NCBI RefSeq assembly: GCF_000002985.6
Contig: NC_003283.11
Coordinates: 18,787,501 to 18,851,500 of the forward strand
Direction of reading: 5' to 3'
Origin: Caenorhabditis elegans
Taxonomy: Eukaryota > Nematoda > Chromadorea > Rhabditida > Rhabditidae
Length of the DNA stretch: 64,000 nucleotides
Positions 19,010 through 29,500 of this stretch are shown here, piece by piece. How positions within the stretch are numbered: the stretch's first letter is position 1; each line of letters begins with the position of its first letter. Under the pieces are notes generated by a model that was not told the DNA's origin, did no database searches, and saw nothing but the letters and a program-made list of their open reading frames with translations. A program made the position numbers and the translations under genes.

Positions 19010-19429
19010 TTTTTTGCTGAAAATTTTTGGGAATTTCTTGGAGAAATTTGACAAAAAACTGCAAGATTTGAAAAAAATGTGACTGGAGTTCAGTGATCTG
19101 GTTCATGATTTTTTTTTTCGTTTTTTTTTTTCAATTTTTTCACCTGCAAAATTTGTATATTTGTATAATTTTCTTTAAAAAAACTTCACCTGTTTTCGCC
19201 GGCAGAACCAATTTTCTCGTGAAAATTTGATTTGCTGATCCCGGGTGAATAGCTTAAAATTTAGATTCTCAGACTACTTGTAGAAAATTGTAAGTTTGAA
19301 TTTTGAACCTCTCACAGAGAAAAACCTATACTCAATACTTAAAACTTGGAAAATATAAAAATTTTAGTTTTTTTTTTTTGGAAAAAAGTCACTTTTCCAT
19401 TCAAAATGGTAGTTTTAAACAAAAAAATT

Positions 19430-19640
19430 TGAATTCACCGCCTATAAAAACCTATATACCCTTCTCGGGGTCGAGCCCTGACCTTTTGCGCCAAAAGCAA
19501 GCCTCTTATCCACTGCGCCATGCAGCAGGCGCGCGCGGTACACTTATGGCGCAGTGGGTAAGAGGCTTGCTTTTGGCGCAGAAGGCCGCGGGTTCGAGTC
19601 CCAGAGAGTGGCTACAGGTTTTTCTAGGCGAAAAATTTGA
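19430..19640. repeat. palindromic double tRNA-like element
   Basis: The best-preserved pair. The left minus-strand module and right plus-strand module are near mirror images (GCGCAGTGGGTAAGAGGCTT and its inverse, both with TTTTGGCGC) around a CAGGCGCGCGCGGTACAC centre. Outer ends are CGCCTATAAAAACCTATATA and the inverse AGGTTTTTCTAGGCG. Confidence 0.85.
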
Positions 19641-19859
19641 ATTTTTGGGTTTTAAATTGCCTAAAACTTAATGGAACAGTGAAATTCATAAAATCCACGA
19701 AATTATTTTGCAAGTTATTTTTGGAATTTATGTGTTTTTCTCAAAACACTCAGGCTTCTACAAATAATTTCAAATAAAAACCATAAAAATTAGGCCAAAC
19801 CCTGGTAAACTCGAGAATTTCGATCTTCAAGTAGATTTTTTTCAATTTTAAAGTTGAAA

Positions 19860-20082
19860 ATTCAATTTTCACGCCTAGAAAAACCTATATACCCTTCCGG
19901 GGGTTCGAACCTGTCCCCTATTGCTCTATAGCCAAACCGTTTACCCACTGCGCCATGCAGCTTGCGCGCGCGGTGCTCTTACAGCGCAGTGGGTAAGAGG
20001 CTTGTTTTTGGCGCAGATGGTCGGGGGTTCGGATCCACGAGAGTGACAATAGGTTTTTCTAGGCGAGAAATCTGAATTTTTA
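19860..20082. repeat. palindromic double tRNA-like element
   Basis: Ends are CGCCTAGAAAAACCTATATA and ATAGGTTTTTCTAGGCG. The centre is CTTGCGCGCGCGGTGCTC. The right module still has AGCGCAGTGGGTAAGAGGCT and GGGGGTTCGGATCC, with a two-base change in the B box. Confidence 0.85.
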
Positions 20083-20609
20083 GATCTCAAAGTTTTTAAA
20101 GCTTATTTTTGAACTGAATTTTGACAAAAGGTGTTTAATTTTTCGGTTTTTTGGATGGAAAAATGTTAAGGTAATATGTTGTTGTTGCTTTTCATTAACT
20201 TCTCCGAATTCTCACGGAAGCAATTTTCATTTACATTTCATTTCCAAGTATCAAAGTTTGAGAATTTTTATTTATTCCAGTAACTTTAGGTATCTAAAAC
20301 TTTGAAAACTCAATGATAAGTCTTTCAAATTTCAAAAACTGTTGAAAAAATGTAGTTCCGCGATTTTTAAAAATTATGCTCAAATGGCTCAGTGGGATTT
20401 TCGACGACTACCAATCTGAAGGCCGGGGTTCGAGTCCGCACTGTGGCACAATTTTTTTCTGTGTTTTTTTTTAAATTTGTCTTTGGTATATCTACTCTCC
20501 TAAACTCGAATTTCATAGTCGCAAGCTCTGAAAATGTTCGGTTTTTGTTGAAACTGAAAAAATTGAAATATGCAAAATAAATATTTATAGTCAAAAAAAA
20601 AGTAAATTT

Positions 20610-21161
20610 TCAATCTTTTCTCTGGAAAATCGTTCTAATATTGTGTGTCTTCCTTTTCTTATTGTCCGCTCTCAAATCGTCCAGCAGTTTTTTGATAGTC
20701 TCTTTCTGTTTTGAGAGCTCATTGAGCACATGTGTGAATTCTGACTCCATTTCATCGTTGGGTGGTGCTGGAATTTTTTTTGATTCAAATGTTCTGATGA
20801 AGAATAGGAAAAAAAATAAAAATTGTAAATTTTTCAAACATTTTTTTTTTCGAAATTTCAAAAAAAAATTTTTTTTTTGATCAAAATTTTCAAAATTTTA
20901 ATTTTTAGAAAAAAGTTTAAAATCATCCATTTTCAGTCTATTTTAACCCATTTCTTTTCAAAAATTGCTCAAAAACTCACATTTCAGGCTGCCAGCTTCT
21001 TCCTTTTTCATGCTCTTCACTTTTTCAGCTTTCTCCACAATTTCAGGCTTCTCCTGCTCCTCTGTGACGTCATCAGATTTAATTTTTTTAGTTGCTGGCT
21101 CCATATCTTCCTCTGCATCTTTTTCGTTTTCATGTGCACGTTTTATGGAGATTTCAGACAT
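20610..21161 (-). CDS. small lysine- and glutamate-rich coiled-coil protein
   Basis: Two exons (20981-21161 and 20610-20767) join with closing phase through a TTCCAG acceptor to give 112 aa. The N-terminal half is acidic and basic with a nuclear-localisation-like ATKKIKS near residue 25. The C-terminal half (EFTHVLNELSKQKETIKKLLDDLRA) has heptad-like hydrophobics that suggest a short coiled coil, then a basic tail (NKKRKTH). No known family was recognised. A CTGCGTCT motif lies 164 bases upstream in sense orientation. Probably a nuclear or nucleic-acid-associated protein, by inference from composition only. An alternative acceptor a few residues upstream cannot be excluded. Confidence 0.65.
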
Positions 21162-21324
21162 TTTTGGGCTGAAAATACAGGAAGTTTTGTGAAAATCCAG
21201 CAAAATTCTGGCGAAAACTCGTCAAATTTTCAGTAAATCAATACAAAAGTGAGGAATGAGCACTCTGCGGACAGCAGATGGCTTGGGATTCAGCCTCCGA
21301 GGGAGAGAGTTAGAGAGCATGCGG

Positions 21325-21332
21325 AGACGCAG
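21325..21332 (-). promoter_or_regulatory. CTGCGTCT promoter motif, coiled-coil gene
   Basis: AGACGCAG on the plus strand sits in a GA-rich stretch (GAGAGAGTTAGAGAGCATGC), 164 bases before the ATG at 21161. Confidence 0.45.
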
Positions 21333-21529
21333 ACGGTGCGAGACGGGGAGAAGTGCAACACAGCCGTTGGTGTCAGCTGGTGGCTTGGTTCGGAAGGAGA
21401 ACTAATTTATTTACGGGAAATTAAATTTATGGTTGTGAAGACCCAAAGATTGGTGGAATTTAAATGAAAAGTTCGAAAAAAAAATCAGCAAACCCGATTT
21501 CGTGTCGATTTTCAGAGTTTTAAACTAAA

Positions 21530-21775
21530 AAATTCAAAAATCTCGTCTAGAAAAACCTGTAAACCAGTTCGGGGCTCGAACCTGTGACCTATTTCACCGA
21601 AGTCAAGCCACCTACCCACTGCGCCACATGGGAACCGCGTGGCAAAAGTGGCGCACCGCGCGCCTGCCAGCATGGCTCAGTGGGTAAGCGGCTCGTCTCT
21701 GGAAAAATAGGTCGCAGGTTCGAACCCCGGTTGGGGTATACAGGTTTTTCTAGGTGAGAAATTCGAATTTTTGAA
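21530..21775. repeat. palindromic double tRNA-like element
   Basis: The left module on minus has GGTTCGAGCCCCG at its outer side. The right module on plus (about 21668-21740) has ATGGCTCAGTGGGTAAGCGG and CAGGTTCGAACCCC. Ends are CTCGTCTAGAAAAACCTG and CAGGTTTTTCTAGGTGAG. The centre is GCGCACCGCGCGCCTGC. Confidence 0.85.
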
Positions 21776-22754
21776 TTTGAAATTGCCAAACTCAACGCAA
21801 AACCTCGTTTTTTGGAAAATTAAAAGTTAAAAAAAAACCAAATTTTCCGCATTTTTTGCTGCACATCACTTTTCTCAAAAAAAAATTTGTTTTTTGCTTT
21901 CTTTTAGTTAAAAATTTGTCATTTTCCCATGTAACTCGAAAATATAGCCAGAGAAAAGAAAATAATGTGTGAAACCCCCCGGAAGCTGAAATTGTCACGT
22001 TTTTCTGGAAACTTCTTGTCAGGCTTCCGATATTTTTCTAGGATTATTATGCAGCATAGGCTAAAAGAGCGAAAATCTCAGAATTTTTTTTTTTTTCCAA
22101 AAAAAAAATTGGATTTCTTTGTGTTCTTTGTGTGGTTTTTAAGTGGAAAATTAGATTTTCAGGAAGGGAAATTGCATAAAAATTGGAGTTAGCATATTTT
22201 TGTGGGTTTTTAAGCAAAAATCCTGAAATTAAAAAAAAATTGAATTTTCAAATTTTCCAAAAAAAATTTTTTTCGAAATTTTCAAAATTTCCAGAATTTT
22301 TTTTTTTCGCAATCTTTAGAAAAAATGTATTTTTTTTGTTTGAATAAAAGCTATATTTACGTCATTTTTAAGCCACCAAAGCAGCAAAAAATGTGTATAA
22401 TTGCGTGTTAGCTTATTATTTGTTACTTTTTAGGAATAATTCATGTTTCCTAATTTTTCCCACCGAGCACATTCAATTTCCTGCATTTTCCAGATTTTTA
22501 GCACAGCTGTTTATGAAAATTGAGAAAAATTTTGCGAAAAAATTAAAAATTCCCACTAATCCCTTTGTTTTTCACTTTCAAGCACTCTTCCGGATATTTT
22601 TCAGTTTTTTCCTAGTTTTCAAGCATTGGTGTACATTTGACTATTTTTCTAAAATATGAAAACTAAAATTGACTTCAAAAATTCTTTTTTTTAGAAAAAA
22701 AGAAGAAATAATGGCTAAAAACTCCAATTTTCAGCTCACAAGCCATGAAAATTC

Positions 22755-22988
22755 CAAATTCTTACCTAGAAAAAACTAAACAGCCTACCTGAGAATCGAA
22801 CCAGTGACCTATTTTTCCATAGCCAAGCCTCTTACTCACTTAGCCATGCGTGCGCGCGCGCAATTCCGGAGAAGTAGCCAGGAAGGAAGGGGTTGACGCA
22901 GTGGATAACAGGCTTGCCTTTGGGGAAATAGGTCACAGGTTCAAACCCCTGCTAGGGTATATATTTTTTTCTAAGTGAGAAAGTAAAA
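22755..22988. repeat. palindromic double tRNA-like element (diverged)
   Basis: Modules are at about 22785-22850 (minus) and 22893-22960 (plus), with a GTGCGCGCGCGCAA centre. The B box is changed (CAGGTTCAAACCCC) and the ends are weaker (TTACCTAGAAAAAAC, TTTTTCTAAGTGAGAA). Confidence 0.75.
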
Positions 22989-23162
22989 AACGCTGAGTAA
23001 AAAAATTCATTGAAAAAAATTATTTGCAAATATGAAGGTTTTGCAGAGATCATAACATTTAGTTCGATTTGCATATTGTAAAAAAATTGTTGAAACTGTC
23101 AAAAGTATACAGTTTTAACTCAAAATTCCACCTTCCACGTGGATTTTCTAAGTTTAAAAGTA

Positions 23163-23408
23163 AACAATTCGATTTCTCCGCCTAAAAAAATATATGTACC
23201 CCCGATGGGATTCGAACCTGTGGCCTATTTTACCAAAGGTAAGCCTCTTAGCCACTGCGCCATGCTGCTAGGCGCGCGCTGCGCCTTTTTTGCCACGCGA
23301 TTCCCATATGGCGCAGTAGGTAAGTGGCTTGGCTTTGGTGAAATAGGGCACAGGTTCGACCCCCTGATAGGGTATATAGGTTTTTCTAGGCAAGGAATTC
23401 GAATTTTC
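23163..23408. repeat. palindromic double tRNA-like element
   Basis: Modules are at about 23202-23265 (minus) and 23307-23378 (plus; TATGGCGCAGTAGGTAAGTG and CAGGTTCGACCCCC). The outer ends are CTCCGCCTAAAAAAATAT and ATATAGGTTTTTCTAGGC. It ends about 100 bases before the GPCR start codon. Confidence 0.8.
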
Positions 23409-23504
23409 TAATCACAAATCTTGATTTACAGCCACAAATTCAGTTTTTTGAATAGTTTTTTCTCAAATTTCTCAAATTTTTAGTCTAAACATTAAAATTT
23501 CAGC

Positions 23505-26500
23505 ATGTCGATCTCAGTCCCACTGATCTCCTTCATTGACCAATCAATGCTCACCGATGAGCAAACCTATCTCGACGAATGGCAAAACTCGTCGCAAATC
23601 CTCTTCTACTCGGTACTTTTCGTTGGTTTTTTCACGCTACTTATCATATTTCTAAGCTTTTTGTATATTCACGGCAAAACTGGCAAAAATGTGCATTTTC
23701 TGCCATTTTTCAGTGCGATTTTAGCTGGGAACTTTGTACTTTTGGGTACTTTGGTGGCAAGTGTAATTGTGGAGAATAGCGATGTGATTTATGGTGAGTT
23801 TTGCGATTCTTTGAGTGAAAAACTAAGAAAATAAGGTAAAAACGGTGTCTAGTTAAACAAAAATTAGGAAAAAACCAGAAAATTTGGTTAAATTTGGTGG
23901 AAAATTAATTTTCCACCAAGCGGAATTTCGGAGCGACGTAGTTTTTTACAGACACAATTCCTGGCGTCTGGGTATGCAAAATGACCGCGTTTTCTGTGAA
24001 TTCATCGTCATGCTTTATTCACTGGACTTGGGTGGCAATGTATGCAGATGTGAGTTTTTAAAAAAATTGGGAAAAAAAATTTTGAATAAAAAATTCCAAA
24101 AAAGACATTTTTTTTCTAAAATTTCTTTTTCAGAACTTTATTGTAAAACTAATTTTCAGCGTTTTTGCTACATTTTCTTTCCGTTCCGCTTCCGTCGACA
24201 CTCGAAATTCCGCACCAAATGCATTTTGTGCACGATTTTGCTGATTTCCATGTGCTTCCAGTTATGGACCCCAATTCTTATCACCGGGAGACGGCTGGAT
24301 AGTCAATTTGATAATATTTATTGTGCGGAGGATCCGAGGTTTCAAAAGTGAGACAATTTTGGAAAAAAAATTTTTTGGAATTTTCTGAAAAAATTTAATT
24401 TTTTTTTTTGAATTTTTTTTCATAAAACCAAACATCGTATTTTCATTCAAAAACTTTTATTTTTCGATTTAAAATTATGAAAAAAAACAAAAAAAAACCG
24501 TCAAAAAATCAATTTCTGAACAATTTTTGAAGAAAAGTGTCCAAATGGCGCAGTGGGATTTTCACCGACTACCAATCACAAGACCTGGGTTCGAGTCCCC
24601 GCTGTGGCGAAACTTTTTGTTTTATGGTTTTCTGGGACATATTAATGTGTTAAATTCAAATTTAATGGTTTTGAAACTTGAAAATCACGAAAAATAGATG
24701 AAAAATAAGTATCAAAAGTTTAAGACTAAAAGTCTGACAGTTAACTTCAAATTTTGATGTTTTTTTTTGAAATTATGAACGAAATTTTATTCAAAATAAG
24801 TTTTCCTACATTTTTTTAAAATAAATTTCCCACATTTTCGAAATTTTGCACGAATGGCGCAGTGGGATTCTCGGCGACTACCAATCTCAACACCAGGGTT
24901 CGAGTCCCCACTGTGGCGAAAATTTTTTTCTACCCGTTTCTAAAGTAAATCATGCCTGAAAAATCATATTTTCAAAGTTTTATTCTGATAAAACCAAGAT
25001 TTTCAATATTTTCAGACATTTTCAACTAATCATGGTGCTAGAAGTGATCACCACTTTCTTTTTACCACTAACTCTCACAATTTTTGCGGACATCTCCGTT
25101 TTGACGTGGAAAACCAAAATCACAATGGTAACTCAAAATGAGATATCGTCAAAGACAAGTGACATGGGTTCCCGGAAGCATAGTCACATCAAAATTGTCT
25201 CGGAAAACTGCTTAAGGGTGAGTTTTTTGAAAAAAATCAGTGTGAAATTCGAAATCAGCATTGAAATTCGGTCTAGGATGCTATTGCGTGCAAAAATTCG
25301 AAAAAATAGAAAATATGTCCGAATGGCGCAGTGGGTTTTTCGCCGGCTACCAATCACAAGACAGGGTTCGAGTCCGCACTGTGGCAAAAAATTTTTATTA
25401 AAAATCAACAAATCGAGAAAAAGTTAAGAATTTGAAGAAACAACGATTTGAAAATAAAAGTTTAATATTTTTCAAAAAAAAAAAATTTAACTAATTTTCA
25501 ATCAGTTTTCTACCAAATTTTTAACGTGAAAATAACCAACAAACCATGCAAAAATTTTTGACCACAGTGCGGACTCGAACCCCGGTCTTGTGATTGGCAG
25601 TCGGTGAAAATCCCACTGCGCCATTCGGGCAAATTATCAGAATTTAGTGGAAAATCATTTTTTTTTCATTTTTGATTTACGTTGGCGCTTTTAACTGAAT
25701 TATTCAAATTTCCGGCTAAATATTCAAACTTTTGTCACTTACAGAACAGTCTAAAACGGCGATCCCATGACATCAGGAGATGTCTCATTTCTGCAACAAT
25801 CACTATGATTCTAAATTTCCCAAATTACAGCTTACAGGTAAGAAAGTCAACGAAAAATATGAAAAAAAAATCAATAAAACTTCCCGAATTTCAGGTTCTT
25901 GACGAATTTTTCAATTTACGGGAAAGTGGGTCAATTGACGTTCGGAGGATGTTTTTGAGGGTATTTAAAAAATGTTTTTGAACTTTAAAACATCGGAATT
26001 TAAACTCAGCACTGTCAAAGTACTCTGAAACAAAGCTGTAAAAAATTTTGACCACAGTGGGGGCTCGAACCCCGGTCTTGTGATTGGTGGTCGATGAAAA
26101 TCGCACTGCGCCATTTGGACGAAATTCTAAAAATTGCTGAAAACAATTGGAATAGATAGAAAAATTTGCTTAACACTGACTTTTTTGAAATTTAACTAAA
26201 AAAAACAATCAGGTTCAAGATTTTTTTAAAAAATAAATTGAAACTAACTTTTCTATATGTTTCGGAAAATTTAGAGATCTCAAAACTTAAAATTCGAACT
26301 CTACGCCTATGAAATACTCTATAAACAAGAAAACAAAAAGTTTTGCCACAGTGGGGACTCGAACCCCGGTCTTGTGATTGGAAGACGGCGAAAATCCCAC
26401 TGCGCCATTGGCCAACTCTCCCTAGGGGCAACAAAAAAGGGGGCAACATTTGAACTCTCCCTGGGGGCAACAAATTAGGGGGCAACATTTTCATAAATGT

Positions 26501-29500
26501 AGGGGGCAGCAAAAAAGGGGGCAACATAATAGGGGGCAACATTTGAACTCTCCCTGGGGTCAACAAATTAGGGGGCAACATTTTAATAAACTTCTTGCCA
26601 ACGTAGTTGGTACCTTTTAGTGATCTTTAGTGACTGCGGAGATGTGAGCTACCAAATATGATCTAAAATTCTAGATCTGTGCTCAACAATATCTCAGTTC
26701 TTGATAAAAGTGAAAAGATGCTTCAACTATGAAAATGTGTATTGTTTTGAGCTTGACGAAGTTGTAGTTTTTTTTGTAGGAGCGATATCTCTGTTGTCAT
26801 CGAAGCTAGTATAAAATGACCAACTACGAAAAGATGTAGAAATAATTGGTTATCATTTTTGTAGCCATAAACTTTTTGATAGATTTGATAGAAATCGAGA
26901 TATTCAGACAAACGTCCAATTTTCAGAACTCTAAAAAGTTCGAGTTGGCAGGCTTCTCCGATGTGTAACTTTTGAACGGTAAAAAATAATAAAAAGTTGT
27001 CAACAGATAATTTGTTTATTTTGAAATGCTTAACATTTTTGTAGTTGACCATTAATAGAGATCTGTCTTTGTAACTTATGTTTTAGAATATTTTAAGACA
27101 TGTATTGTGGTCGAAACGAGAAGCTTCACAGTTACTTTGACGAGAAGCTTTACAGTTACTAAAAAAAAGTGTCACGTTTTTTGTGATGGGATGTGAGCTT
27201 TTGAGCTTTTTTTTGTTTTTATCTTTTTTTTGTGCGTATTATTTGTTATTAAACTTCTATCACATTTAGCTGTTCAATTTATGTTCCCGTCTTGCAAATC
27301 GCTCATGTAGTGATAATGTTCTGAAATTTGGATGGCCAATCAACAAAACTCTTCATATATTCCAAACGGCCAGACTACAAGACAGTATGAGAAAATGCGA
27401 GAAGCTACGAGAAACTACGAGAAACTACGAGAAAATGCGAGGCCACCGCCGAAACTCTAGGCCATCAGTGGTGTAGTCCACGTGAAGCAACGAAATTGCA
27501 TCACATTGCTTTCAGTATTCCCAATAACCATAGAAATGTGGTTAGAACGTGAATACTTTCGATATTTATCAAAGACTGTCGTACAAGAGATCGTGACAAG
27601 GTAATATTATAATTTTCAAATATTTATTTACATAGATAAGCTTCAGATGCAGTGCCAGCGAACATATTTCACCTTTCCGTGTTCCCCAGCTGGATTATGC
27701 CTGTGCCCAGTTCTCTAGATTTGATGGAAACTGTGATAGTTTGTACTCTTTTGTTCACATTGACGGATTCAAGTGGTACGACAAAAGAAATGGTATGTGT
27801 ACAACGTTGTTCTTTGACCAATGTTCTAAATATTCAGGGAGGAAAGAAATCAAGCCACGTAAGCATACAATGAGCCTCCAAGACAATCGAATTATTGTGT
27901 CGCTAAATTGTTCAAATCCATGCCTTGAATACTTCAAAAAATTTGTAAGAACGATACCATCAATTAAAAAATTTTACAGTTGCTCAGATTCTTTGTGACG
28001 TGGAGAACAATCATATCTATGTCGTATATGTCACTTCACAGCCTGTTTCAATCAGTGATATCACAGCAAGAATGGAAAAAATTGACGGTTCATAAAACTG
28101 TTCGTTTCGTTATATAGCAACGTATTTTCAGCTGGATCAGCAATGTTTGTTAGAGATGCATTGAATGGACGTGATGTTACGAATGCGGAAAGAGTTATCA
28201 GAGAGGCACAGTTGGATATAAATACTAAACAGGTTGACTGAATAATTTATTGTTTCCCTTTGAAACGTTATTTTCAGGTTACAAACCAAATCACGAAATG
28301 TGAGAAATGTTGTGAAAAATAAATCTGGACCTCGCCCAACTACACATCCGTCCGACTTGACTGAACTTGCAAGGAACACTCCAAGTTGTTTGAGTCACTC
28401 CAATGGTAAATCACCCGGTTGTTTTTTTAAAATCATTTTTTTAGACGAGGAATTCCGATTTATGCACATCGATATGGACATCTTGTCCCTGTATGTTAGT
28501 CAACTTCCAACAAAAGAAGAGATACGAGAATACAGAGATCAGTTTGTTGGAATCAGCAATTGGAAATCGAAAGATTTCAACAATTACTGCGGTAACTAGA
28601 AATTAATATTTTAAAATTATGAAAATGACGTTAAAAGTCTTATTTCAGAAAGAAATGCTTCATACTTCGTCAGCGGAATCGATGAACGGGTCAGTGGGCA
28701 GCTTCAAGTGGACGGAACTTTTGATATTTCCACTACAAATGTTACAGTGTTAACAGTGGATATGCCGCATTTTAGGTGTGACATGATTGTATTTAATATA
28801 CGGCCACCAACTATTTGTTTCAGAACTAAGAAAAGTAAGAAAATTCGCCACAGCGTCGTAGGCTTCATGATCCATGATTCGAAGAAAGCCAGTCATCATG
28901 ACGCATTCTCACAGTTTTTCGCGGAAAAATTTGCGCTTCTTGATCGTGCGGGATCCAAACGAGTACCATCCGTTTGCCACGATGGTGAGCAAGGATTTGC
29001 AGTCTACAGAAAAGTGAGATTTTACTTGAAACACTAGTTTTATTGATTTTAAGGGTACACACATGGAAGATGCAGTTCATCTGCGATGTGACATTCATAG
29101 AAAAAGTAATATGGAACGCTCACTTGGCTCTGAAGTTATGAATGACATCTCTTCGCAACTTTTGTTCGGAACTGTGGTCTGTTTTTTTTTGGTGTTTAAT
29201 TTATACAATAGAAATACGTTTAAAAAAAGCCTTTCAGGATTCTAACCATTACTTGAGCCGTGGTATTCTTAACTCATTTTCTCTGAAAGAGATGAAACAG
29301 AAGCTGAAGAAATCTAACGTTCGTGCTGAGATCAAGAAATGGTAAAACAAATTTATGGTAAAACAAATTCAAAATTTTAATTATTACAGGGTGAATGCGA
29401 GAAGAAAAACTATTTTTAACACGCATAGTCTCAAGAGTAAGCTGTTTGCTGGTTTAGTCACTCAGTTTGTCACAACGAACAAAATTGAAAACTTGAACAA

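Larger units (their letters stand above)
19010..20609. other. intergenic repeat-rich stretch
   Basis: No gene was seen. It holds two palindromic double tRNA-like elements (about 19430-19640 and 19860-20082, listed separately) and one plus-strand tRNA-like unit at about 20380-20447. A/T runs fill the remainder. Confidence 0.6.
21333..23504. other. intergenic stretch with three palindromic elements
   Basis: No gene was seen. Double tRNA-like palindromes lie at about 21530-21775, 22755-22988 and 23163-23408 (listed separately). The remainder, about 21780-22740, is A/T-rich with long A and T runs and no convincing splice-linked coding frames. Confidence 0.6.

Noticed and set aside
26723..27052. 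109-codon minus-strand open frame inside the MULE left region
   Set aside because: No family resemblance, no matching splice partners, and opposite to the transposase. Most likely a chance frame in the subterminal region.
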